Shown one piece after another: positions 1 through 5,264 of a stretch of DNA of 5,264 nt. A program made the translations under genes and the position numbers. Origin of the DNA: Alphaproteobacteria bacterium. GTDB lineage: Bacteria; Pseudomonadota; Alphaproteobacteria; Sphingomonadales; Sphingomonadaceae. The stretch is taken from the NCBI GenBank assembly GCA_016650315.1, contig JAENVZ010000070.1:1-5264 (forward strand), written 5' to 3'. The first letter of the stretch is position 1, and each line of letters opens with the position of its first letter. The notes under the pieces were generated by a model. The model did no database searches. It was not told the origin of the DNA and saw only the letters and a program-made list of their open reading frames with translations.

Positions 1-300
1 CCGGGCGGTCTGGGCCGAAATAGCCTGGGGATTGCTCCCCGCGCCGCCCCTATTCGGTCTTGCTCCCGGTGGGGTTTACCATGCCGTCCCCGTTGCCGGG
101 GCCGCGGTGCGCTCTTACCGCACCCTTTCACTATCACAAGGCCAAGGCCTGTGCGACCTTCTCTCTGTTGCACTGTCCCTGAACCAGAAATCAGATTCCT
201 GGCCCGCCGCATGTTATCCGGCACCGTTATTTCGTGGAGCCCGGACTTTCCTCCCGCATGGAAACCCATGCCGGCGGCCGCCCGACCCTCTGGCCCGGCG
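1..300 (-). ncRNA. rnpB: RNase P RNA (catalytic RNA of ribonuclease P), 3' end cut by window edge
   Basis: This is the catalytic RNA subunit of RNase P, which removes the 5' leader from tRNA precursors. Read on the minus strand it carries the strongly conserved blocks of bacterial type A RNase P RNA: GAGGAAAGTCCGGGCTCCAC (complement of 234-253), GTGCAACAGAGAG (162-174), the GTGAAAGGGTGCGGTAAGAG block with its GCGCACCGC continuation (104-131), and GGAGCAAGACCGAATAG (50-66). Stem-loops fit: a 6-bp perfect hairpin with a four-base loop at 256-271, a 7-bp stem at 184-202, and a long-range GGGCGG/CCGCCC pairing (3-8 with 44-49) that corresponds to P15. The 5' end near 300 is estimated by alignment in memory to the E. 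coli RNA and by a possible -10 box at 302-307; it could be off by several bases. About 90-100 nucleotides, including the 3' strand of P1 and the final conserved region, should lie to the left of base 1. Confidence 0.95.
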
Positions 301-301
301 C

Positions 302-334
302 ATATAGCGAATCATTTCAGCTTTCACCAGTCAA
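302..334 (-). promoter_or_regulatory. Possible rnpB promoter overlapping the amidase stop codon
   Basis: On the minus strand TTGACT (329-334) is a good -35 match, and CTATAT (302-307) lies just upstream of the estimated rnpB 5' end. The spacing of 21 bases is longer than the usual 16-18, so one of the two boxes may be wrong. The TTGACT includes the TGA stop of the amidase gene (331-333). A promoter is expected here because rnpB is normally transcribed from its own strong promoter and only about 30 bases separate it from the amidase gene. The location is well motivated; the exact boxes are a guess. Confidence 0.35.
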
Positions 335-1014
335 TCATCGCCCTGCGGTTGCGGCAGCAACAGCGCAAGCAGAATGGACCGACATTCGCCATCGATAATA
401 CCATCGATCATTTCGGTTCGATAGCGACGCTGAAAGGCGCGGATCGCAGCAACCGGATCGTTGATGTCATACCCAAAACGTTCCAGAGCCAGCAGAAAAC
501 CGCCATCGCTCCAATGAGGGTCCATCAGGTTTTTCGTGGGTCGGGGCAGCGCCAAACGGAGCCGTGCCAGCCGATGCCATGGGAACAACTCGCCCGGATC
601 CTGTTTGCGTGCGGGCGCAATGTCGGAATGGCCAACGATATTGCCCCGCGTGATGCCGTGCCGCTGGACAATATCATGCACCAGGGGAATCAAGGCCGAA
701 ATCTGCTCTTCGGGGAATGGTCTGTAGCCCCATTCATGGCCTGGATTGACGATCTCTATGCCAATGCTGGCGCTGTTCACATCCGATATGCCGCGCCACC
801 AGGCCAATCCCGCATGCCATGCGCGTTTATCCTCGGCTACCATATGGATAACCTGCCCTTCTTCGGTCACGCAATAATGGGCCGATACTTTAGATAAGGG
901 ATCCGCCATCCATTCAATGGCCGAAGCCGCATCCGGCATGCCGGTATAATGCAATACCAGCATGGAAACTGGCCGCTGGCGCTCGTCGAAATTGGGCGAC
1001 GGCGTTTCGATCAT
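331..1014 (-). CDS. N-acetylmuramoyl-L-alanine amidase, AmpD/AmiD family, with C-terminal peptidoglycan-binding-like domain
   Basis: Zinc amidase (Amidase_2 fold) that cuts the amide bond between N-acetylmuramic acid and the L-alanine of the stem peptide, in peptidoglycan turnover or recycling. Numbering from Met at 1014 (227 residues), the family signature is complete. His22 in LVLHYTG, His129 in VGHSD and Asp139 in KQDPG fit the three zinc ligands of AmpD. Glu87 (GIEIVN) and Lys137 fit the catalytic glutamate and lysine. Residues about 165-220 (RFGY, then AIRAFQRRYR, then DGIIDGECRSILLALL) look like a PG_binding_1 domain, the arrangement of E. coli AmiD. No signal peptide or lipobox follows the chosen start, so a cytoplasmic location is likely, unlike the AmiD lipoprotein. 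The start is chosen because AGAGGA lies 6 bases upstream and the domain begins at once. The in-frame ATG at 1113 would add 33 residues rich in rare codons (ATA, GTA, AGA) that match nothing known. It lies 187 bases after cheR and is probably a separate unit. Confidence 0.9.
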   Translation of the reverse strand: MIETPSPNFDERQRPVSMLVLHYTGMPDAASAIEWMADPLSKVSAHYCVTEEGQVIHMVAEDKRAWHAGLAWWRGISDVNSASIGIEIVNPGHEWGYRPFPEEQISALIPLVHDIVQRHGITRGNIVGHSDIAPARKQDPGELFPWHRLARLRLALPRPTKNLMDPHWSDGGFLLALERFGYDINDPVAAIRAFQRRYRTEMIDGIIDGECRSILLALLLPQPQGDD

Positions 1015-1201
1015 CCAGCATCCTCTGACAATGTATTTTCCCACGAACCGGATTGTTACAACAGCAACATCCGACCATATAATGATGCCATGTATTATCA
1101 TCATTCCTGTCATGATCGCAGAGAAAAAGACAGTCAGGCGTGACCTTCATGCAGGCTGAGCAATCATACGGGAAATAAAAAAGCTGGAACGGGCTGAACG
1201 A
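1015..1201. other. Non-coding gap between cheR and the amidase gene
   Basis: This 187-base stretch has no credible gene on either strand and is more AT-rich than its flanks. On the minus strand it should hold the end of the che transcript and the promoter of the amidase. It has a T-rich stretch (TTTTTTATTT, complement of 1173-1182) without a strong hairpin directly before it. It also has a GATAAT (complement of 1094-1099) that matches the -10 consensus at five of six positions but has no good -35. Inverted arms AATGATG/CATCATT (1081-1087 and 1099-1105) overlap that box. Short reading frames crossing the gap in several frames lack recognisable content. Confidence 0.7.
1021..1026 (-). promoter_or_regulatory. 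Ribosome binding site deciding the amidase start
   Basis: AGAGGA on the minus strand sits 6 bases before the ATG at 1014-1012. The in-frame upstream ATG at 1113 would need translation to run through AT-rich sequence that looks non-coding. This site therefore supports the shorter 227-residue protein. Confidence 0.6.
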
Positions 1202-2065
1202 TCAATATCGTCCCGATGCCGCCGGCGAGCGCTGGATTGCCCCTGCTATCCGGCGTTCATAGCTGCCACGAAACTGACGGCTGGCGATAAAATCGTCGGT
1301 CTGACCAATGACCGTTTCCCCCGCACCCAGAACAAGATGTCCTTCCGGTGCAGCAAACCGCGCCAGATTTTCAAATACTTTTTGTCGCAATTCCAGTGAG
1401 AAGTAGAGCAACACATTACGACACAGAATAAGGTCATATGCACCCGCTGGAAGGACAGGCTCCAGAAGATTATCGACACGATAATCGATCATGTCCAACA
1501 ATTCCCGGCTGACGCGCCAGTCATCTCCAGCCGGTTCAAACCATTGCAACAACTCTGTGACACCCAATCCGCGCTGAACCTCCATCTGGCTGTAAAGGCC
1601 CGATTTTGCACGAGCGATGGCGCCGGATGAAATGTCAGTCGCCAATATCTGGACGCGCCACCCCTGCCAGCGCTCAGCCTGTTTTTGGATCAGCATGGCA
1701 AGTGACAGTGCTTCTTGCCCTATGGAGCACCCTGCACACCAGATGCGCAGTTGGGGCTGTTTCCGGATCGTTCCGATGTGTGGCAACAATCCACGCTCGA
1801 TCATGGAGAAAGTTGAAAGATCGCGGAAAAATGAACTTTCATTATTCAGCAACGCATCAACAACTTCGTCAAGCAGATGGCGTTTGTTCGTGCTGAGCAA
1901 CTGGCTTACGAGATCTTCCAACGAGTCCATCTTATAGGATTTGAGCATCGGCTTGAGCGCGGTTTCGATGCGCCACATCCGGTTCGCCGCCAATTGCTGG
2001 CCCGTCCGCGCTTCCAGAAGCCCAGCCAAAACGCGCATGGCGCCAGGGGATTCCATGCCCATCAT
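1202..2065 (-). CDS. cheR: Chemotaxis protein methyltransferase CheR
   Basis: Transfers methyl groups from S-adenosylmethionine to glutamates of methyl-accepting chemotaxis proteins, resetting receptor sensitivity during adaptation. The protein has 287 residues, the usual length for a single-domain CheR. An N-terminal helical domain (about 8-72) leads to the signature NNESSFFRD (74-82, the NETxFFRD motif). The Rossmann-type methyltransferase core follows, with the SAM-binding loop CAGCSIGQE (110-118), the second acidic motif ATDIS (142-146) and DLILCRNVLLYF (211-222). The SAM loop reads GQEALS where the textbook form is GEEPYS; the key second glutamate (Glu118) is kept, so activity is expected. 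No TPR or other C-terminal extension is present. The start at 2065 overlaps the cheB stop as ATGA with no strong Shine-Dalgarno sequence, which points to translational coupling to cheB; a second ATG at 2062 and a third at 2056 are possible alternatives. It is the last recognisable gene of the che operon. Confidence 0.96.
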   Translation of the reverse strand: MMGMESPGAMRVLAGLLEARTGQQLAANRMWRIETALKPMLKSYKMDSLEDLVSQLLSTNKRHLLDEVVDALLNNESSFFRDLSTFSMIERGLLPHIGTIRKQPQLRIWCAGCSIGQEALSLAMLIQKQAERWQGWRVQILATDISSGAIARAKSGLYSQMEVQRGLGVTELLQWFEPAGDDWRVSRELLDMIDYRVDNLLEPVLPAGAYDLILCRNVLLYFSLELRQKVFENLARFAAPEGHLVLGAGETVIGQTDDFIASRQFRGSYERRIAGAIQRSPAASGRY

Positions 2066-3141
2066 GCCGCGAGCGCTATCTGGCTCATGACATAAGCGCC
2101 CATACGGTCAGGCGACAAAATAGCACTGGCCAACCCTGCTCGCGCAATCGATCCGGGCATGCCCCAGACGACGCTGGTTTCGGCGTTTTGTGCTACTATC
2201 AAGCCTCCTGCCGCAGCAATCCGTTCCGCGCCTGCGGTGCCATCCCGGCCCATTCCGGTTAGAACAATCGCCACCGCATTCGCCCCATAAATATCCGCCA
2301 TCGACGAAAACATCGGATCGACCCCGGGCATACTGGCAAAAGGTTCCCGTTCAGGGTCCAGCACAACGGTTACCCGACCGTCTCGCCACCGCTTGCAGGT
2401 CAAATGGGCTTCACCGGGCGCGATATAGACACGGTCAGGCAACAACACGTCGCCATTTTCAGCGACCTTGACCGGCATAGTCGTCATGCGGGCAAGCTGC
2501 ATGGCGAAATAAGGCATGAAACTGGGCGGCAGGTGTTGGGTCAGGAGAATGGGGATGCCCAAACCAGCACCCAATCCATCGAAGAGCTGACCCAAAGCGT
2601 GAATACCACCGGTTGACGCGCCCACACCCAAACAAGCGACGTTGCTTCGCGCCGCAGGTTTACGCAACGCAACAGACGGAAACTCTTGTCCTGCATGCTG
2701 CCAGCTTGCCTGTGCGCCAAGTTTGAGCAGCCGTTCGATCAGCAAATCGGAAAACCGTCCACCAAAAGCGCTGCGACCGGGCTTTGACATGATGTCGCTG
2801 GCCCCCATCGCAAGCGCTTCGACCGCTGAAGCGCTGCCTTCATCGCAATTGGACGATAATATGATGACTCTGGCATGACCGCACAGTTTCAGAATGGCGG
2901 GCAGCGCCGCAAGACCGCTCTGCCCCGGCATTTCGATATCGAGCATGATGATGTCGACCTGGTGGCCTGACAGATAGGCAAGTGCATCGGCCGCATTGCT
3001 CAATTTTTCGCAGACTTCAAATCGTTCGTCCTTGGTGACAATACGCTCAAAGACGCTTCGTGCCACAGCGGAATCATCGACGATCAGCAGCCTTATCCGT
3101 CTACTGGACGGAAAATGGTCTAAAGGTAGTGCAGGGGGCAT
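2062..3141 (-). CDS. cheB: Chemotaxis response regulator protein-glutamate methylesterase CheB
   Basis: Phosphorylated by CheA, CheB hydrolyses receptor glutamate methyl esters and deamidates glutamines, opposing CheR. The 359 residues show the full two-domain form. A receiver domain (about 15-130) has the acidic pair Asp22/Asp23, the phosphate-accepting Asp68 in MLDIEMPG, a Ser96/Ser97 in the threonine/serine position and Lys120 in SKPG. After a linker (about 143-167) comes the CheB methylesterase domain, with catalytic Ser176 in GASTGG, His203 in TQHLP and Asp300 in GMGRDG. VYIAPG (238-243) and the substrate-site region MPGVDPMF (271-278) are also typical. All catalytic and phosphorylation residues are in place. 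A good Shine-Dalgarno sequence, AAGGGG (3150-3155), lies 8 bases before the ATG, next to the cheY stop 15 bases upstream. The gene ends by overlapping the cheR start by four bases. Confidence 0.97.
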   Translation of the reverse strand: MPPALPLDHFPSSRRIRLLIVDDSAVARSVFERIVTKDERFEVCEKLSNAADALAYLSGHQVDIIMLDIEMPGQSGLAALPAILKLCGHARVIILSSNCDEGSASAVEALAMGASDIMSKPGRSAFGGRFSDLLIERLLKLGAQASWQHAGQEFPSVALRKPAARSNVACLGVGASTGGIHALGQLFDGLGAGLGIPILLTQHLPPSFMPYFAMQLARMTTMPVKVAENGDVLLPDRVYIAPGEAHLTCKRWRDGRVTVVLDPEREPFASMPGVDPMFSSMADIYGANAVAIVLTGMGRDGTAGAERIAAAGGLIVAQNAETSVVWGMPGSIARAGLASAILSPDRMGAYVMSQIALAA

Positions 3142-3149
3142 TGGTTCGG

Positions 3150-3155
3150 CCCCTT
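3150..3155 (-). promoter_or_regulatory. Ribosome binding site of cheB
   Basis: AAGGGG on the minus strand lies 8 bases before the cheB ATG (3141-3139) and directly after the cheY stop codon (3159-3157). It supports this start for cheB and transcription in one unit with cheY. Confidence 0.6.
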
Positions 3156-3156
3156 T

Positions 3157-3522
3157 TCAGATAACGCCAACGATCTGCAGCTTACTTTCCAGCGTGTCCC
3201 TGTCGAAGGGCTTCATGACATATTCGTCGGCGCCGGCCTCCACCGCAGCCTTGATATGACCAATTCCGTTTTCGGTCGTGCAGAAAATAATCTTCGGCCG
3301 GGCAGTCATCTTGAGGTGACCAAGCGCCTGCAAAAACTCCATTCCGCTCATCACCGGCATATTCCAATCGAGCAATACGACATCCGGCACCGACACTTCG
3401 CACTGGGAAAGAGCCTCGCGGCCATCGCAGGCCTCCGTCACGGACATCTGCAATGATTCCAATATATGCCGGGCGACCTTTCGGATCACTTTGGAATCAT
3501 CAACCACAAGACAGTTTTTCAT
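3157..3522 (-). CDS. cheY: Chemotaxis response regulator CheY (single-domain receiver)
   Basis: Diffusible messenger that takes a phosphoryl group from CheA and, by analogy with CheY, binds the flagellar motor switch. The 121 residues form one receiver domain and nothing else. The acidic pair is Asp8/Asp9 (VVDDSK), the phosphate acceptor Asp52 (LLDWNMPVMSG), the switch threonine Thr82 (FCTTEN), the switch aromatic Tyr101 and the conserved lysine Lys104 (MKPFD). The spacings 52-82-101-104 equal the 57-87-106-109 of E. coli CheY. The start at 3522 has AAGGG (3530-3534) 7 bases upstream. It lies 68 bases after cheW and 15 bases before cheB. Single-domain receivers in alphaproteobacteria can also act as phosphate sinks or stress-response regulators. 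The operon position makes the chemotaxis role most likely, but motor binding cannot be read from the sequence. Confidence 0.93.
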   Translation of the reverse strand: MKNCLVVDDSKVIRKVARHILESLQMSVTEACDGREALSQCEVSVPDVVLLDWNMPVMSGMEFLQALGHLKMTARPKIIFCTTENGIGHIKAAVEAGADEYVMKPFDRDTLESKLQIVGVI

Positions 3523-3529
3523 GAAGCAA

Positions 3530-3534
3530 CCCTT
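3530..3534 (-). promoter_or_regulatory. Ribosome binding site of cheY
   Basis: AAGGG on the minus strand is followed by 7 bases and the ATG at 3522-3520. Just upstream is a small inverted repeat (GGTA/TACC arms, 3540-3552). The cheW-cheY gap of 68 bases is the longest inside the operon, but I see no convincing -35/-10 pair in it. Confidence 0.55.
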
Positions 3535-3590
3535 TTTATGGTAATAGCTACCGTTTAAGGCATGTTCGTAAGGGAATGGTAAACATCATT

Positions 3591-4025
3591 TTAGGCCGCG
3601 AGCGGCTGCGTATGATTGATGAAACTTGCTAGGCCGATAAGTAAATGCGGCCCATGCTCATTTTCGACCATATGCTTGGCAAATGGCTTCCATGCCGGAT
3701 CAAGTTGCCCGCGCAGGGGCAGTTTCCCATCTGGCACCGCCGCAATATCGCTGACAGAATCTACCATCATACCATAGCTATGACCGGCAATGTCCGTAAT
3801 GATGGCATAAGATCCAGGTACAGCCTTCGCTGGACGACCCCAGACCAGTGCAGCAGTGTCAATGACCGTGAGGACCCTGCTGCGCAATGCCGATAATCCC
3901 GCCACATGTGCTGGAACACGGGGAATCGACGAAATTTCTGACAATTTGACGACTGCCTCGATCTCGTCGGTGCATATAGCAACACGCGTGCCACCAATCT
4001 GGGCAAAAAGATAAAGATTGGTCAT
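3591..4025 (-). CDS. cheW: Chemotaxis coupling protein CheW
   Basis: Scaffold that links chemoreceptors to the CheA kinase by binding the CheA P5 domain and the receptor tip. The 144 residues fit the usual length and make one CheW-like domain. It opens with the typical strand LYLFAQIGGTRVAI (4-17), continues with EIEAVVKL (21-28) and IPRVPAHVAGLSALRSRVLTVID (34-56), and has a later strand SYGMMVDSVSDI (83-94). In the NxRG-type motif the glycine is replaced by serine (LRSR, 47-50), a modest departure from the enteric form. The start at 4025 shares one base with the cheA stop (TGATG), and AAGGG (4033-4037) inside the cheA end lies 7 bases upstream, so translation is probably coupled to cheA. 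The stop is TAA. A 68-base gap follows before cheY. Confidence 0.93.
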   Translation of the reverse strand: MTNLYLFAQIGGTRVAICTDEIEAVVKLSEISSIPRVPAHVAGLSALRSRVLTVIDTAALVWGRPAKAVPGSYAIITDIAGHSYGMMVDSVSDIAAVPDGKLPLRGQLDPAWKPFAKHMVENEHGPHLLIGLASFINHTQPLAA

Positions 4026-5264
4026 CAGGCGGCCCTTTCCGTCTTGGCCGAAGGTGCTGATTTGGCGGATTCTATGGCAGCAATCAGCGCATCCCGGTCA
4101 TAGCGATAAATTGATTGATCGTTGGGACCGAGCGGACTGGCCATATTGCGCAACCGGACGACGGGGCGATCCACTATCCCTTCGGCGGCGGTCGATTGTG
4201 CGAAACAAAGGACGATGTCCACTGCTTCCGCACTGCCGTCATCCGACATCACGACGTCATAACCAGCCTGCCGGATGAGCGGCGCCAATATTTCCTGCAT
4301 CCAGGGGTCATCACCATCGGCGAGCAGACAACGCACCGGGCGAGTGCCGACCGCCACCTCCGGCACCGACGCGAACAATGCAAAGGGATCGATCAATTCA
4401 TATTGCCGTCCGTCAATAACGGTAACGCCTGCAATAATGCCGTTGCGGCAGGAAATATCAGGTAATGGCGGCACCTGAACAATATCCATGATATTGGCGA
4501 CCGGGTAGCACAGCTCCCTACTGTTATCGCGCAAGCGCAACGTGGTGATCGAAGCGCTATCCGAATCTTTAAGACCATGAATGACAGGTAATATCTTGCC
4601 ATCGATATGAACGAACCATTGATCACCGGAATGACCGAAATGCTCAGGCTCAATGTCTTCGACACGCTCGACCATGCTCAAGCGGAGAAGTCTTTCCTCC
4701 CCGCTCCGTTCGGTAAACATCAGTGCGTTGATCAGTTCGACAGGCGCTTCAGATTCTGGCTGACCGGCATGATTGGCCATTTCGGCTCCGCTGTTTTCGG
4801 TTGGCAGCATCGCCGCGCCAGCAAGGCCACTCGTGTCGAGCAACAACATGGGCAGACCATTATCCGGCAAGGTCATGCCGGCATAAAAACCCGATGCCAT
4901 TACCAGTGGAGAAGCCGGACGGATGACAAGCTCCTCATGATTATCGACCGCCTGCACGCCCAAAGCGAAAGGAACGCCCGATGATGAACGAATAACGATG
5001 ATGGTCCGCTTGTTACCATCCACTACACGTTCGACACCAAGCACATCCTCCAGATCAATCATCGAATGGCGGATGTTGCGTATGGTCGCAATGCGCGCAC
5101 CACCAACATCGTCAATCGACAAGGTTTGATTATTATCGTGCAGGATTTCCACCACCGTCGCGCGGGGAATGGCAAAATGCTGCTCCCCTGCCCGGATGAT
5201 AAGGCCGGGAATGATTGTCAGGGTCAATGGCACCCGAAGCGTGAGGGCAAGTCCCTGTCCACGC
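4025..5264 (-). CDS. cheA: Chemotaxis histidine kinase CheA, C-terminal part (5' end outside window), with degenerate receiver-like tail
   Basis: CheA autophosphorylates in response to receptor state and passes phosphate to CheY and CheB. The frame is open to the right edge; the GTG at 5233-5231 is an internal valine, since ten in-frame codons precede it and read like the end of the kinase ATP-binding domain (GQGLALTLRVPLTLTI, where CheA proteins have GxGTxxxLxLPLTLTI). Numbering visible residues from the codon at 5263 (412 in all): the P5 CheW-like regulatory domain spans about 11-152; a polar linker about 153-174; a probable second CheW-like domain about 175-302 (ALMFTERSGEERLLRLSMVE, later ANIMDIVQ); and a short receiver-like domain about 307-402. 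In the last, CLLADGDD keeps the acidic start, but the acceptor position in DIVLCF is Phe354, the switch residue is not evident and the lysine position reads Arg387. The histidine (Hpt), dimerisation and kinase domains lie beyond the window. First gene seen of the che operon; its stop overlaps cheW by one base. Confidence 0.93.
   Translation of the reverse strand, partial: RGQGLALTLRVPLTLTIIPGLIIRAGEQHFAIPRATVVEILHDNNQTLSIDDVGGARIATIRNIRHSMIDLEDVLGVERVVDGNKRTIIVIRSSSGVPFALGVQAVDNHEELVIRPASPLVMASGFYAGMTLPDNGLPMLLLDTSGLAGAAMLPTENSGAEMANHAGQPESEAPVELINALMFTERSGEERLLRLSMVERVEDIEPEHFGHSGDQWFVHIDGKILPVIHGLKDSDSASITTLRLRDNSRELCYPVANIMDIVQVPPLPDISCRNGIIAGVTVIDGRQYELIDPFALFASVPEVAVGTRPVRCLLADGDDPWMQEILAPLIRQAGYDVVMSDDGSAEAVDIVLCFAQSTAAEGIVDRPVVRLRNMASPLGPNDQSIYRYDRDALIAAIESAKSAPSAKTERAA
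4033..4037 (-). promoter_or_regulatory. Ribosome binding site of cheW inside the cheA end
   Basis: AAGGG on the minus strand lies 7 bases before the cheW ATG and within the last codons of cheA. Together with the TGATG stop/start overlap it supports the cheW start at 4025. Confidence 0.55.

Noticed and set aside
151..897. 248-codon plus-strand reading frame across rnpB and the amidase gene
   Set aside because: It runs antisense to two well-supported genes (rnpB and the amidase) and its translation has no recognisable domain. It is a shadow frame.
1173..1211. Rho-independent terminator after cheR
   Set aside because: There is a 5-bp stem (1198-1211, overlapping the cheR stop) and a T-rich run (1173-1182), but 15 bases separate them and the stem is weak. 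The operon may end here, yet this is not a convincing intrinsic terminator.
1202..2065. CheR possibly inactive because the SAM loop reads GQEALS instead of GEEPYS
   Set aside because: The glycines and the second glutamate are kept, and all other motifs are intact. I take it as family variation, not a loss of function.
4607..4984. 125-codon plus-strand reading frame inside cheA
   Set aside because: Antisense to a firmly recognised part of CheA. It has no domain features and no independent support.
5231..5233. GTG as the start of a separate 402-residue double-CheW protein
   Set aside because: The frame stays open to the window edge, and the codons upstream of the GTG match the end of the CheA kinase domain. 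The valine is internal to CheA.
1..5264. Mobile element, CRISPR array, toxin-antitoxin or defence system
   Set aside because: I saw no repeat array, transposase, integrase or tRNA-attached insertion. Every long stretch is accounted for by chemotaxis genes, an amidase and rnpB.

Overview
The window reads almost entirely on the minus strand. It looks like a piece of an alphaproteobacterial chromosome of moderately high GC. A sphingomonad is my best guess, from the style of the Che proteins and of the RNase P RNA, but this is inference from remembered family features and not from a search. Nothing suggests a mobile element, phage or CRISPR locus.

Layout in the direction of transcription (right to left): the 3' part of cheA, cut by the right window edge (5264-4025); cheW (4025-3591); a 68-base gap; cheY (3522-3157); cheB (3141-2062); cheR (2065-1202); a 187-base non-coding gap (1201-1015); an N-acetylmuramoyl-L-alanine amidase of the AmpD/AmiD family (1014-331); and the 5' three quarters of rnpB, the RNase P RNA, cut by the left window edge (about 300-1). 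No gene on the plus strand is credible; long plus-strand reading frames are shadows of the genes above.

The five che genes form a compact chemotaxis signalling operon. CheA and CheW are the kinase and its receptor-coupling scaffold, CheY carries the signal to the flagellar motor, and CheR and CheB add and remove methyl groups on chemoreceptors for adaptation. Junctions are tight: cheA/cheW overlap by one base (TGATG), cheB/cheR overlap by four (ATGA), and cheY/cheB are 15 bases apart. No receptor, cheD or cheZ is in view.

The most unusual item is the tail of CheA. After the usual regulatory CheW-like (P5) domain it has what looks like a second CheW-like domain, then a shortened receiver-like domain. 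That last domain has lost the phosphate-accepting aspartate and the conserved lysine, so it looks like a pseudo-receiver. The amidase and rnpB are ordinary housekeeping-type genes. The amidase start is best placed at 1014, not at the more upstream ATG at 1113.
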